Made by a program: the position numbers and the translations under genes. Positions 22,841 to 33,868 of a stretch of 64,000 bases of DNA are shown piece by piece. Where the stretch lies: assembly GCA_948567375.1 (NCBI GenBank), contig OX419757.1, positions 56,110,001-56,174,000 of the forward strand, in the 5' to 3' direction. This DNA comes from Lunularia cruciata (taxonomy: Eukaryota > Streptophyta > Marchantiopsida > Lunulariales > Lunulariaceae). Numbering within the stretch: position 1 is the first letter of the stretch; the number at the start of each line of letters is the position of its first letter. The notes under the pieces were generated by a model. That model had not been told where the DNA came from. It did not search any database and saw only the letters and a list, made by a program, of their open reading frames with translations.

Positions 22841-25050
22841 GGGCTTTTCTTGGGCTTTTCTTCTACTAAGTATAATACTGTTCACTTCCATTGTCTTATC
22901 CCTGACCTTTCCGAGAAGATTACCGCGGTAACTCAAGTCGCAATTGGAGCTTACCGTATTTGATTTGATTGGTCGCCTGCCGATACCTCTTTTGGGGATT
23001 GAGTGGTCCTTCGTTCATGTTTAGTTTCGTCCCCTTGCCCCTTCTGCAACTGGAACAAAGTTATAACCTATTCTTCAAGCAATATAGATCGGTAGGAACT
23101 CATGGAATAGCTTTCAAAACGGATCAATGGGACAAAGAACGTGAGAAGAAAGGCAACTGGAAAGGTCGAATTCTTGGCCACTAGCTACTGAAACATTGCT
23201 TTCAATGAGCTTCAAGTTGAACGCATGGGTTTTGTAAAACCTGCAACACAAAGTATAAACTTTATCAGATTGAGGATTTCTAGGGTAATATAGTCAAGAA
23301 GTTATCCTCCTTGTATTATCACCAACCACCACATAAGGAGCGAAGTTTCAGTCTTTTCGGGATGACATTGCTCAAAATCATTCTGAGACCTACCAAAACC
23401 GCACCGGTTAACTCAACTCAGCAAGCACCGATTGCTTCAAGAGCCGTTGTTGCTGTTCCTGCTGAGAAATAGCCAAGGTCCAAATGAACATGGTTACATG
23501 TATTCGTCCATATGATTACAATACAAACTTCTATCATAATGTTATGTATTATCGTAAAGATTTCGTATGTATTTCGTGTCTTTTACGTGGAAACCACCAA
23601 CGACATTCTAGTGTTTTTAAAGATTATCAAATCTGCATCACGTGACTGAATATAAGATTCCAAACTGGAGGAATCATCAGTACAAATCACTGAGTTGAAC
23701 CTTGAACTTTTCCCAGCAACATGTATATTACGTTGCATTCCTCCAAATCAAATTGTAGGGATTCAATTTGCTGGGTTGAAATGTGTATTAGCTTGAAGTC
23801 AAAATACTAGCTTCTCGGGTACAAAAGTTTACACATGATGTGACGAAGAAGATCATTTGAATAGGTATAACAAAAAAGGTCTGTAAATGAGTGAATAAAC
23901 ATGAAAATCAAAGAAAAAAGGAAAGAGTTTTATTAAAAATTCAATACTAATCCACTTAAACATAAGTCAAATATTTATTTGCCCCCAGTACACACTCCAA
24001 TTTCAAGACTAAATCAAGTGGCATGGCCCGGGCCAGACGACATAAATATTTTATTTAGTTAAGGCTTTTTCAGGCGATGTGTTGAAAGGAAGTTTCAATC
24101 TGAACTACAGCTTTTGATACCACTCTTGTAATGCTAATGTCAAGAGCGCCAAAGGATCTTATCATGGAAATGCTCACCTAAAACAAATTGGGACGTATCA
24201 ATAGAGGGCATATATCTTGAACTTCCTTCTGCTGGAAATATTCATTACTCAATCTAACCTTTTCTATTATGCAAAAGATCATAGTAAGAGCTTTAGTCCA
24301 ATGGACCATGTCTATGTTAATCAATTTGATATTCTTATGTACCTTCTTGTGTTGCATGTCAAAACAGTTTACAGACAACTCTAAACTGTTCTGACATGCA
24401 TGCACACAATAGAAGCATCGTAGACATTCACATTGAATGCTGGGTGAAATTCGTCACAAACTGCTCCGCGTAAACAAGTGACTATTTTACATGTAAACTT
24501 TAACGATAATGCTCTTACCTAGATAACGGTGTTTTAGATTTTTTGCTCTATTTATTGGCATATCATAGAATATCAAAGATAGATTTAAGGAGAGAGGTGA
24601 GAGACGGGGTGAAGAGAAAGAGAAAGAGAGAAAGATTATTAGAGAAAGTCTGAAATTTTGGACCATTTACTAGCAAACAAGTGAAAAGTCAATTCTCCTT
24701 CATTTTTTGTTTCATTGGTACCTATATGAATACATATAGTCTTCTGGGGTTTAGATTAATTACTTCATTACTTAATTACAAGAGAGATGGAAGATTACTT
24801 TAATTTACATTTCTAATCTCTTGGTCTTAATACTTTAGTGTTATTAGAATTTAGTTTGAAAATTATGAAGATATGAAATAGAAATAAGAGTTTATAGTTT
24901 TTAGAGTTTATAGATTTAGCATTACTTATGTGAAGTGATGTGAGTGGGTTTGTGGTTTTGCAAGTAAGAAGAGATACTAGAAGGAGCATCTCATGTTATG
25001 TCATTATTTTTGTGCTAGCTATGGCTTAATTTTTTGTGTGTGGTGTTTAA
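22841..25050. other. Region without a recognisable gene
   Basis: Frames here are short. A stretch at about 23312-23469 on the plus strand reads without a stop, LSSLYYHQPPHKERSFSLFG up to VVAVPAEK and TAG, and looks more gene-like in composition than its surroundings, but I cannot name it. From 23500 to 25050 the sequence is AT-rich and nothing is recognised. Confidence 0.5.
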
Positions 25051-25560
25051 AGTAACCTAAGATAAAACTATAGCTGGTATATCATAGACTTATTACCTTG
25101 GAAGGATTGAAGACCATGTGTGAAAGATGCACAAGGACTATGATTGGACCACTTGAGATGCTCATTTGAGGCAAGAAACCACATTGACATCATTATCATT
25201 CTACTAGTTTGCATGTGATCACTTAGATGAGTTAGCATGGTTCTTATCCTTTTTCTCCTCTAATGGTGTCATTTCAATACAAGAGGAGGATGTACAAGAT
25301 AAAGAGAGAGGTGGCTTTTAGATTTTTCCAATTTCAAGTGGTAGATTGGACAACCCTACAAGAGGAATATGTTTGGGCTACACATTTCAATAAACAAGTT
25401 CAGCCATAAGATACTACGCATTCCACTCAATTATGATGGTGTAGAATATTGGGTCAAGTTGGAGAGTATAGTAGAGCAACATGGGAACTACATCCTTGTC
25501 TATGGCTAGTCTTATTGACAAGAATATTTCTTTTTTACATTTATTACATCCCTTGGCAAG
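25051..25560 (+). pseudogene. H copy B, first segment (N-terminal part)
   Basis: Aligns with 16085-16430 of copy A from about 25190 on. Before that, WKD/TMCERCTRTMIGPLE-like reading near 25110-25160 probably extends the N-terminus. It stops at the F2 insertion at 25561 and continues at 30098. Confidence 0.45.
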
Positions 25561-26002
25561 TGTAAAAGATAAAGAAGAGAAATAGGAGATTGGAAGACTA
25601 AAGATCACAGTGGGATTCTTGAATAAAGAAAGCTCCAAACGCCTAGCATGAGCTTAGGCTTTGGTATTTATAGGAAACATATAAAGTTCTTTGGAAGTTT
25701 CCAAGGAAGCTTCCTACTAGAAGCTACACTCTTGGAGTGCAAGCTAAGCCAATCAAGAAACTTCTAGAGAACCTTCCTCTTAGGAACCATTTACTTGGCA
25801 TGTATGCTAAACTAGCCAAGAAGCTTCTTAAGGGTTTAGGGTTTAAAGCTTTCTACGGGGCATACATGTTATTCAATATGTGAAAAGGCACCAAGAATTT
25901 TTCTAGATGCTTTTAGAACATTCTTAGACTACTTGGCTAATTTGGCCTATTTACTAACTTATTAGCTTGTACTAACTCATCTGCTAACTCCATATTGTTA
26001 CA
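25561..26002 (-). repeat. 3' LTR of F2 copy c (442 bp)
   Basis: TGTAAAAGAT ... ATTGTTACA on the plus strand. It matches the LTRs at 29671, 30879, 43829 and 57644. Confidence 0.8.
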
Positions 26003-26125
26003 TATTCCCCATTGCTGTTTGGTGATGTCCTTGTCACCATGGAATCTTCAAACTCTTGGATGGCCATTTTTACATTATGGAAATGAGAAAGAGGCTTCCA
26101 TGTGGTATCATGAAGAGATACCCTT

Positions 26126-26661
26126 TCAAAGGACTTTGTACTTAGTGTGTTGTTGGCAGCCACATTGGATGTTGCAACATGCATGGATACAATCAACTTC
26201 ATACTCCTCATGATTTTTGAAAGGGTTGGGAGGAGGAGGAGAAAGATAGACTAAAAACAAATGGTTTGAAATATGAAAGACATCATGGATTTGAAGTGAT
26301 TTAGATGACATCAAATGTGCATATCCAATTAGAGCAAGTTTACAAACTTGGGTATCAAGTAGGAAGGGTATGTTACTAGGAGAAAGCATGACCTTATCAC
26401 CTAGTTGAAAGGTGATATCATGACAATGCTGATCCACATATTACTTTTGACAATTTTGAGCAACAAGGAGATGATATTTGGCTTGCAATATTGTGAGGAG
26501 CGAGATATTGTGGGCAAGAAGGTGGAAGTATGAAGAACATGAGATGGCGAGGGACCAAGAAGGGAATTTGGAAAAAGTGGGTCTTGGCCAAAATTAAGGA
26601 AGAAGTGAGAGAATCTTGTGCTTGCATGCTTGGAGTTATTGTAGGCAAACTTATCAGTCAC
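26126..26661 (-). pseudogene. F2 copy c integrase C-terminal region
   Basis: Two overlapping minus-strand frames carry the post-catalytic integrase region (FLNFGQDPLFPNSLL; FQLGDKVMLSPSNIPFLLDT) and a trace of the chromodomain start (EEYEVDCIHACCNI). They align with 31301-31930 of F2 copy b. Broken by frameshifts. Confidence 0.65.
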
Positions 26662-28340
26662 AAGGTAAGCATCTTAATTAGTATGGTGAACATTGACAAA
26701 GAGATAAAAAATATCCTTCAAGGTGCAATTTGCTCATTTGGTTTGCCCATCAATTTGAGGACAATAGGTTGTGGAAAAAGCAAGCTTGGTGTTGAGTAGC
26801 TTCAAGAGTGCTTGCCAAAATTTACCAGTGAATCAATGATCATGATCAACAATGAGGACACAAGGTATTACATAATGCTTGAAGACATTGCCAAAGTAGA
26901 TTTGGGCCAATGTTGGAGCATCCATTGTATCAAAGGTTGGTGCCAAATGGATTTGCTTACTAAGCTTATCAACAAAACACCATGACTATAGTTTAATCAC
27001 CCACACAAGGTAGTTGAGGATCATATGGTTGAAAGATGGGTTGTTCGGACACCATATGCTTTAGTTTATTAAATTTTTCTTTGTGCTTGGTAATCCACTG
27101 AAAGCTTGAGGTTTCCCTTAGAGACCAGTCAATGATGTGGCCACATGGACATAGTAGTGGATGAATTGTACGTACACATTTACCAATCCATTAAATGCTC
27201 ACACTTTTGTGGTATCCTATGAAGTAAGCCAATCAGTAATGACCTTGATTTTCTCCTCTTCCATCTTGATCTTCTTCATATGACCCAAGAAGGTAACTTG
27301 CCTCTACCAAAAGGCACACTTTGACTTCTTGTAGTAAAACTTCCATTGACGTAGTCATCTTAGGACTTCTCATACATGATTCATGTTTTGTGACTCCATC
27401 TTGCTATAGAGAAAACTATCATCCAATAACACCACCACGTACTGATCTAATAGCCCATGCAATACTTGATGCATCTTATCCGTGAAGACCGTTGGAGCAT
27501 TAATGAGCCCAAAAGGTAGAACTATTGATATGCCAATAGCCGCTTCAAAGATCCAACTTAGAGAAGTATCATGTTATACTCAATTGATCTAGCAAGTCAT
27601 CAATTTGAGACAAAGAATATGCATTCTTCATAGTTTGTTTTTTGAAACCATGGTAGTTAATATAGAAGCAAAGTCCTCCATCTTTCTTTGGGACTAATAG
27701 TACCAATGCTCCCTAAAGAGATGTACTATATTGTATGAAATCCTTCTCCTGCAAATCCATTAGTGTTTTTGAAGTTCTTCCAACTCCTTTGGTGAGAGCA
27801 AATATATTGGTCTACTCATTGGAGTACTTCATAGCAATAACTCAACCTTAAAGGGCATCAAAGAGTAACCCCTTTGCAAGATCATCTACAAACATATCTG
27901 GAAACTCCTAAAATCCTATTTGATCAACTATTCCTTGATTAGGCTTTTGGTTCTCATCAGATTCTCTAGATTTTCCCTATGCAATTTTCTTGATCCACAT
28001 TACAAGAATAGGAATATTTTCTTCCAAAAATAAGAATATCTTCTTCTTGCTCTATGGCTTCTTTATTGATTAACTTCTCATCTTGGGATAGACTATTCTT
28101 AGATGTCTTATGCAGAGGTGCTAAACAACCTAATTGTTAATTCTTACATTGGTGTTGTACTTGAATTTATCATTAGGTCCAATAAAATTGAACCTTATGA
28201 TATTCAATTTAAGGTAGACCTAGAATGACATCATAGTATAGAGGTGCTACTATAAACCTCATACACTCCAAATATCCTTCCCAACATTGAGTGTTATAGG
28301 ATATGAGGCACAAAGTGAGATACAAAATGTTGATCACTTT

Positions 28341-28625
28341 CTACCAATCACTTTCTACCATCATCAAGTTACTTCCAAATATTGGTTTAGTAGGAATAGA
28401 CAAACAATTCTCTAAACTCTTAAAATCAACCAAAATCCTACAACCAAAATTTGATATCATATCTTGCAAATAAAGCAAATTTGCATAGGTTGAGCCTTCA
28501 ATCCCATTGGAACTAATCAAGTTTCCAATAGGTGGCTCAATATCTCCTATTGGGAATTTTTTGTTTCCTTGATCACTTCTATTGGTATTTTTGTGGTCAT
28601 CCATTCTTGAGTGGACATTAAACAA
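28341..28625 (-). pseudogene. F2 copy c protease region
   Basis: The minus-strand frame contains CRILVDFKSLENCLSIPTKP, aligning with RILVDFGSLENCMSM in F2 copy b. The active-site Asp is kept but the following residues are altered. Nonfunctional fragment. Confidence 0.5.
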
Positions 28626-29670
28626 TGTAATTTCTAATTTGGCAATAATAAAAGCAACTACTATTTTTTTATAATCTCTTTGTGTCTATAGCGCCAAGTG
28701 GTCTTTGTCAAATAGCATCAATCTCCATTGGTGCCGGTTCCTCCACACATGTATAATGTGTTGGTAGGTTCTATGAACTTCAAGGTCAAGAGTAAGTTGT
28801 GGCAACCAAGGAATCAAAGTGTTCAACCAACTATATAGCTTTCTCCAAGTGTTTGGGTTCTTGCATGGTCATCTCCAATTTGGTGTGTGATTTCAAGCCC
28901 CTCACAAATTGAGACAAAGCTTCATCTTCTTGTATCTCTAGAATTTACATTATGGTGTTCTAGAATTGAGTGATATAGCTCTTCATAAGACCAATCTATT
29001 TCAATTCTACCAATCTATCTATGAAATTTATAATTTATAATTTCCTAATTATTGCACTCTTGAATTCTTTCCATGTTGAGATTGGTGCGAAAATTTGCTA
29101 TTGAGCTTGCTCTACTCAAAATCACCACCATAACTTTGCCATTCCATCCAATTAGCTTGAAGTCAAGAGAATCTGGCTCTATTGATCTTGAAGATTTGTA
29201 GCTTCAAAACAACATTTACCATCAAACACAAAATTCTTCACTGCACACAAGAGATTCTTATTTTCAAATACCTTGGACTTTGGAAATTGGATTTTCTCTT
29301 CTCTTTCTCAAAATGATGTTCTCTTTACCTGCTCTTTTTATTGTGATCTCTCTCTTCCAACAATAAAGTAAGGTGCTCAATTTATTATTACATAGCAAAG
29401 ATAAATTTGGGTATTATTGTCATGGCTACTTTATCAAAACTACCTAAATTTATCTTAGTTAACACATAGATGCAACACATCCATTGCTCTATGTAAGTTA
29501 AAATCAAAGGTATCAATGGTTCATTGGACAAGGTGATCATATTCAAAAAATATGATGATATACATGAAATGATGCTTGGTAGAATATGGACACAAAAATC
29601 CCAATGGTTTGGGGGAAATGGATTTGGTGGTCCATAAATTTGATCCATCACTTTCCTACTTTGATACCAA

Positions 29671-30092
29671 TATAAAAGACCAAGGAGAGAAACAAGAGAA
29701 TGGAAGATTGGAGTTGAATATCACATTGAGACTCTTGAATAAAAGAAACTCCAAATGCCTAGCATCAACTTGGGCTTTAGTATTTATAGGAAATATACAA
29801 GGCTCTTTGGAAGTTCCTAAGGAAGCTTCCTACTAGAATCCATTTTCTTGGAGCGCAAGCTAAGCCAATTGAGAAGCTTCCTCCTAGGAACCACCTTCTT
29901 GGCATACAAGCTAAGTTAGATGGGAAACTTCCTAAAAAGCTGCCTACTTGACATACATGTTACTTGATATGTAGAAGGTACCAAGAAGTTTCTTAGATGC
30001 TTCTAGAACATTCTTAGATTGCTTGGCTAATTTGGCTTATTTTCTAAATTTTTAGCCTCTATTAACTCATCCACTTACTCCATATTGTTACA
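29671..30092 (-). repeat. 5' LTR of F2 copy c (422 bp)
   Basis: Starts TATAAAAGAC (TG changed to TA) and ends ATTGTTACA on the plus strand. On the element strand this is the promoter-side LTR because the primer site lies just inside it at about 29658-29670. Confidence 0.8.
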
Positions 30093-30097
30093 ACAAG

Positions 30098-30878
30098 AGA
30101 AAAGGTATCATTAGAGGTCTAACAACAATAACATTGGGAGTTTTTATATCTTGATAAATTGCTTTTTGCACATCTATTGTGCATAGCTCCACACCTTTCC
30201 TCATGAGGTTTTCAAGGATGATATATGAGCATCTTAGAGATTACTCACATGTAAGTGAATTTTTTTAGTGATTTTATTGAGTGTTCCAAGTGGTTTCATT
30301 AATAGCAAAGAGAGATTCTTATATCAATTAGTCAATTGCTAGGTGCTAGTCAACTTCTCACAATAGATAAGGATACATGAGACATTAGACCAATTGCTCT
30401 TTGGGAGGTCTTCTTATGTATAAATAGCCATACTCACTTCTAGTAGCATCTTGATCCACATCAATTTGGAATGGCTACACTGGGAGGTTGTGATGTTATA
30501 TCTCTATGGTTCAAAGCACTCCTAGATATCTACTTAAAGTGGGTTATTTTAAAGGTGGATGTTGAGGTTGCTTTTAATAGCATTTATGTGTATCCATGTT
30601 TGGAGAGTTTAGGGAACCAAATGGATCCTTGGCAAGTATTATTCCTTTGTTTGTGATCCTTCTATAGTTCTCCTTCTTCTCTTTATTACCACAATGGTTT
30701 CTCACAAAAGGAAATTACTTTCATATAGTCAACTATCCAACTATAGATACATAACAAAGAGATCCTTCTTGGGGATCTCTATTTACCATGTCTCACTTTT
30801 GAGCTCTCTTATGTACTATTTTGTTCATGCCAAATGTATCTTCCCTTAGCAAATATTATACATATCATTGGCCTTATA
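30098..30878 (+). pseudogene. H copy B, second segment with RT motif A
   Basis: Continues copy B after the F2 insertion. Near 30380-30620 it reads IRPIALWEVFL, LDPHQFGMATLGGCD and WVILKVDVEVAFNSIYV. This is the RT block in which the LKVDV Asp is a catalytic metal ligand; it is retained here, unlike in copy A. Just before the F2 insertion at 30879, LPLANIIHIIGLI corresponds to the ADD block, with both Asp lost. Confidence 0.6.
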
Positions 30879-31246
30879 TGTAAAAGACCAAGACCGAGGA
30901 GAGAAAAAAGGAGAATGGAACCTCACATTGGGACACTTGAATGTGGGAAAACTCCGAATGCCTAGCATGAGCCTTGGCTTTGGTATTTATAGGTAGCATA
31001 CAAGGCCCTTGAGAAGCTTCTCAAGAAGCTTCCTTCTAGAAGCCGCCTACTTGGCGTGCAAGCTAAGCTAGTTGGAAGCTTCTAGAAGCTTCCTTCTAGA
31101 AGCTACTTACTTGAGTAGCAAGGTAAGCTAGCCGTGAAGCTTCCCAAGAAGCTTCCTAGATACTTCCAGAATATTCTAAGCTAATTTGTCCTATGTGCTA
31201 CTTTGTAAGCCCGACTAACTTCATTGCTAAACTCCATATTGTTATA
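30879..31246 (-). repeat. 3' LTR of F2 copy b (368 bp)
   Basis: TGTAAAAGACC ... ATTGTTATA on the plus strand. It contains repeated palindromic GAAGCTTC segments in sub-repeats of about 50 bp whose number differs between LTR copies. On the minus strand a G-rich tract (GGCGTGGGAATA) directly precedes it and is the probable polypurine tract. Confidence 0.85.
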
Positions 31247-31279
31247 TATTCCCACGCCGCTAGTTGGTGACATCCTTGT

Positions 31280-31930
31280 TGCCAGTGAAGCTTCAAAGTC
31301 CTAGATGGTCCTCTGTGCATTCTGGAGGTGAGAAAGAGGTCCCCATGTGGCATCATGAAGTGGATACCCTTTCCAAAGGACCTTGTATTTCGGATGTTGG
31401 CGACAGCCTTGTCGAATATGGCAACATGCAAAGATACGATCAACTTTGTACTCCTCATGATCATTGATAGGGACAGGAAGAGGGGTTAGGACAAAGGGTT
31501 TCAACTTGGAAGTATGAAAGACGGAATGACAAGGCAAGGCAAGTCGATAAGCAACAAGAGAGACAATTTGGGTGATATCAAAGGGTCCTATCCAATTAGG
31601 TGCAAGTTTACAAACTTGGGTATCAAGTGGGAGAGGGAGGTTACTAGAGGATAGAATGACTTTATCACTGACTTCAAAGGTGAGATCACAATGATGGTGG
31701 TTTGCATATTGTATTTGGCGATTTTGAGCAACAAGGAGGTGAGACTTTGCTTGTTGGAGAGATTGGGATATAGTGGTCAAGAATGTGGAAGTATGAGGAA
31801 CCTGAGATGGAGGGGGAGCAAGAAGAGAATTTGGAACAAGCCGATCTTGGCCAAAATTGAGAAAGAAAGGAGAAAATCCGGTACTTGCCTGTTTGGAATT
31901 GTTGTAGGCAATTTTGCAGCTGCAAGACAT
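31280..31930 (-). pseudogene. F2 copy b integrase C-terminus with chromodomain
   Basis: A 209-residue frame holds the integrase C-terminal domain (KLAPNWIGPFDITQIV) followed by a chromodomain: EEYKVDRIFACC at about residue 162, then KYKVLWKGYPLHDATWGPL. The aromatic-W/KGY/TW layout is that of retrotransposon chromodomains, which in chromoviruses steer integration toward chromatin with particular histone marks. The frame joins the integrase core at 31777-32394 by a frameshift. Confidence 0.75.
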
Positions 31931-32540
31931 TCATCCCAATCGGTATGGTGGACACTAACAAAGGCATGGAACATATCCTCCAATGTACAATTAGCACGTT
32001 CCGTTTGTCCATTAGTTTGAGGATGATAGGCCGTGTACAAAGCAAGCTTGGTGCCAAGTATTTGGAAGAGTGCTTGCCAAAACTTCCCAGTAAATTGAGG
32101 ATCACGGTCGGAGATGAGTACACGTTGTATCCCATGATGCTTGAAGACATTGTCGAAGTAGATTTGCACTAAGGTTGGAGCATCCACGGTATCACAGGTT
32201 GGTGCCAAGTGGATTTGCTTACTAAGTTTATCCACAAACACTACAATTGCAGTGTGTCTTTGTTTTGTCTTTGGCAAGGATGTGATGAGATCCAAGCTCA
32301 CATGCTCCCAGCAAGCGGATGGAATGGCAAGTGGTTGAAGGAGTCCACTTGGCTTCTGGTTGCTGGTCTTGTTACGTTGGCAGCTCTCACACAATCGGAC
32401 ATATTCTTGAACATCTCATGTCATGTTGGGCCACCACCACTGACGTTGGAGGGTACCCAAGGTCTTGTCAAAACCCATGTGACCAGCAATGGGTAAATCA
32501 TGGGCTTTTTGAAGGCACAAAAGTCAAAGATCACCTTTAG
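31777..32540 (-). pseudogene. F2 copy b integrase: HHCC and catalytic core
   Basis: Minus-strand reading from 32540: HDLPIAGHMGFDKT (the two His), then WWWPNM, CESCQRNK (the two Cys), LDLITSLP (first Asp), ISDRDPQFTG (second Asp) and HPQTNGQTERAN (Glu). All zinc ligands and catalytic residues are visible, but a stop separates the His and Cys halves and a frameshift follows the core. The nested F1 element sits just upstream of this domain, at codons for HED|RIY. Confidence 0.8.
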
Positions 32541-32559
32541 CTAGAACATAGATCCGGTC

Positions 32560-33238
32560 TGTGAGCCGGCCTGTCTCTCACTCAGGATGAACCTCTGATG
32601 GCTATTATGGTAGCGCACCATGGACTAAGAAGGCAAGGAACCCCAACTCCATCATACTCCTCCAAGGCTAACACTCCAAGACTCAAGACATTGCTCACTA
32701 GAGAACTCAATGAGAGAGAGATAGTTGCAAATGAAAGGATGATGAGTACCTCCTCACTCCTTGTTTATATACTTGTGAAATAGTTACGTACCAAAGTTAC
32801 TAATTACCGTAGTAACTCAAGTTACTAGACTAAAAGTCAAGTAAAGTCAAAAAGTAGAAAGGAATATCCATTCACATGGGCATATTCCCCTTATCTTGAC
32901 CCAACCACTAAAGCAAGGATTCCTTCACATGGGCTATCCTTGGACTAAAGAAGAATCCAAAACAAAAAGGCTTGCGGGCCCAAGAGTTCTCAACTCTTTC
33001 CCCAAAGCCAAACACCTAGGAATAATACCAAGTCAACACACTAAAATCCAAAATAGTGGTGCTCATCTTTTCTACTTCCTCTAAAGTAAGGTCCCATCTA
33101 TCTTAGCTATGACTAACTTTAGCTAACCATGACTAATATAGAACCATCCTTTATCTCTATATAAATAATATCTCTTAAGTACTTGTAATACCAAGCTAAA
33201 TATCACAATACCACACACATGCACAAATGGGTGTTACA
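32560..33238 (-). repeat. 3' LTR of the recent F1 element (679 bp)
   Basis: TGTGAGCC ... GTTACA on the plus strand (TGTAAC ... GCTCACA on the element strand). Read side by side with 39683-40361, no mismatch was seen. Confidence 0.95.
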
Positions 33239-33250
33239 TTTACCCCCGGA
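33239..33250 (-). other. Polypurine tract of the recent F1 element
   Basis: On the minus strand TCCGGGGGTAAA directly precedes the 3' LTR. Likely plus-strand primer. Confidence 0.65.
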
Positions 33251-33286
33251 CTAAGTTTTCACTTTGTCCTCAAAGTGAAGGTCTCT

Positions 33287-33868
33287 CTACCTTCTATGGT
33301 ACATCTTCAACTTATCATGGTTAATCCTATCAAAGTGTCTTCCTCCCAACTCCTTGAGATCATAGGTGTAATTGCCCCACACCTTCTCTACTATGAAAGG
33401 TCCAAAGTACTTAGGCAAAAACTTCTTTTGCACTCTCTTGAATCGAATGGAATCAAACAACATTACCCAATCACCTTCTTTGAAAGGCTCCACCTTCTTC
33501 TTGCCTTGCCTCTTGTCATAGCTCTCCTTTTGTTTCCTTTGGGCTTGCTCCACTCGAACCATAGCAACTGCTCTTGCCTCTTCCAACTCCATGAGTTGAT
33601 CCTTCCTTGACTTCCCTGCATCACTTCCTTGTGCTTTCTTCAATCTCCTATGAATGCTTTGGAAGGTAGGAAGATCAAAGTGAATAGGTAAGGTAGACTC
33701 AATACCATACACCAATTGGAATGGAGAATATCCAGTGGAAGTCTTCATGGTTGTCCTATACTCCCACAAAACTGCATGAATCCTCTTGTCCCAATGATGT
33801 TTAGCCCCCTCCATTTCTGCATCTTTGGCCAACATCATGCACAAGGTCTGATTGGTTCTCTCTGCCAA
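33287..33868 (-). CDS. C-terminal part of F1 integrase, separated by a one-base frameshift
   Basis: A 193-residue frame continuing the integrase of the large ORF. It opens with the block MAERTNQTL containing the third catalytic acid (Glu), then RTTMKTSTGYSPFQLVYG, a Lys/Glu-rich segment, KEGDWVMLFDS and the GPY/F-type motif KYFGPFIVEKV, ending at ...HDKLKMYHRR. There is no chromodomain. It overlaps the end of the main ORF in another frame; the two are parts of one protein interrupted at the T run 33885-33887 on the plus strand. The Met shown is internal, not a true start. Confidence 0.85.
   Translation of the reverse strand: MAERTNQTLCMMLAKDAEMEGAKHHWDKRIHAVLWEYRTTMKTSTGYSPFQLVYGIESTLPIHFDLPTFQSIHRRLKKAQGSDAGKSRKDQLMELEEARAVAMVRVEQAQRKQKESYDKRQGKKKVEPFKEGDWVMLFDSIRFKRVQKKFLPKYFGPFIVEKVWGNYTYDLKELGGRHFDRINHDKLKMYHRR

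Larger units (their letters stand above)
25561..30092 (-). mobile_element. F2 chromovirus-type element copy c (4.5 kb, strongly decayed)
   Basis: LTRs at 25561-26002 and 29671-30092 flank an internal region on the minus strand. The duplication is GCAAG (25556-25560) versus ACAAG (30093-30097), one transition apart; H copy A shows the unoccupied site near 16435-16445. Next to the 29671 LTR the primer site reads TGGTATCAAAG on the minus strand, one change from the initiator-tRNA-Met type. Internal traces on the minus strand: integrase (26126-26661), RT and RNase H (about 27000-27850), protease (28341-28625) and gag (about 28860-29300). No frame is intact. Confidence 0.8.

Noticed and set aside
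33159-33168. Strong TATATAAATA box on the plus strand in the F1 LTR (also near 40282-40291)
   Set aside because: It points away from the element's coding strand. The minus-strand TATATAAAC box fits the element better. An antisense promoter is possible but unsupported.
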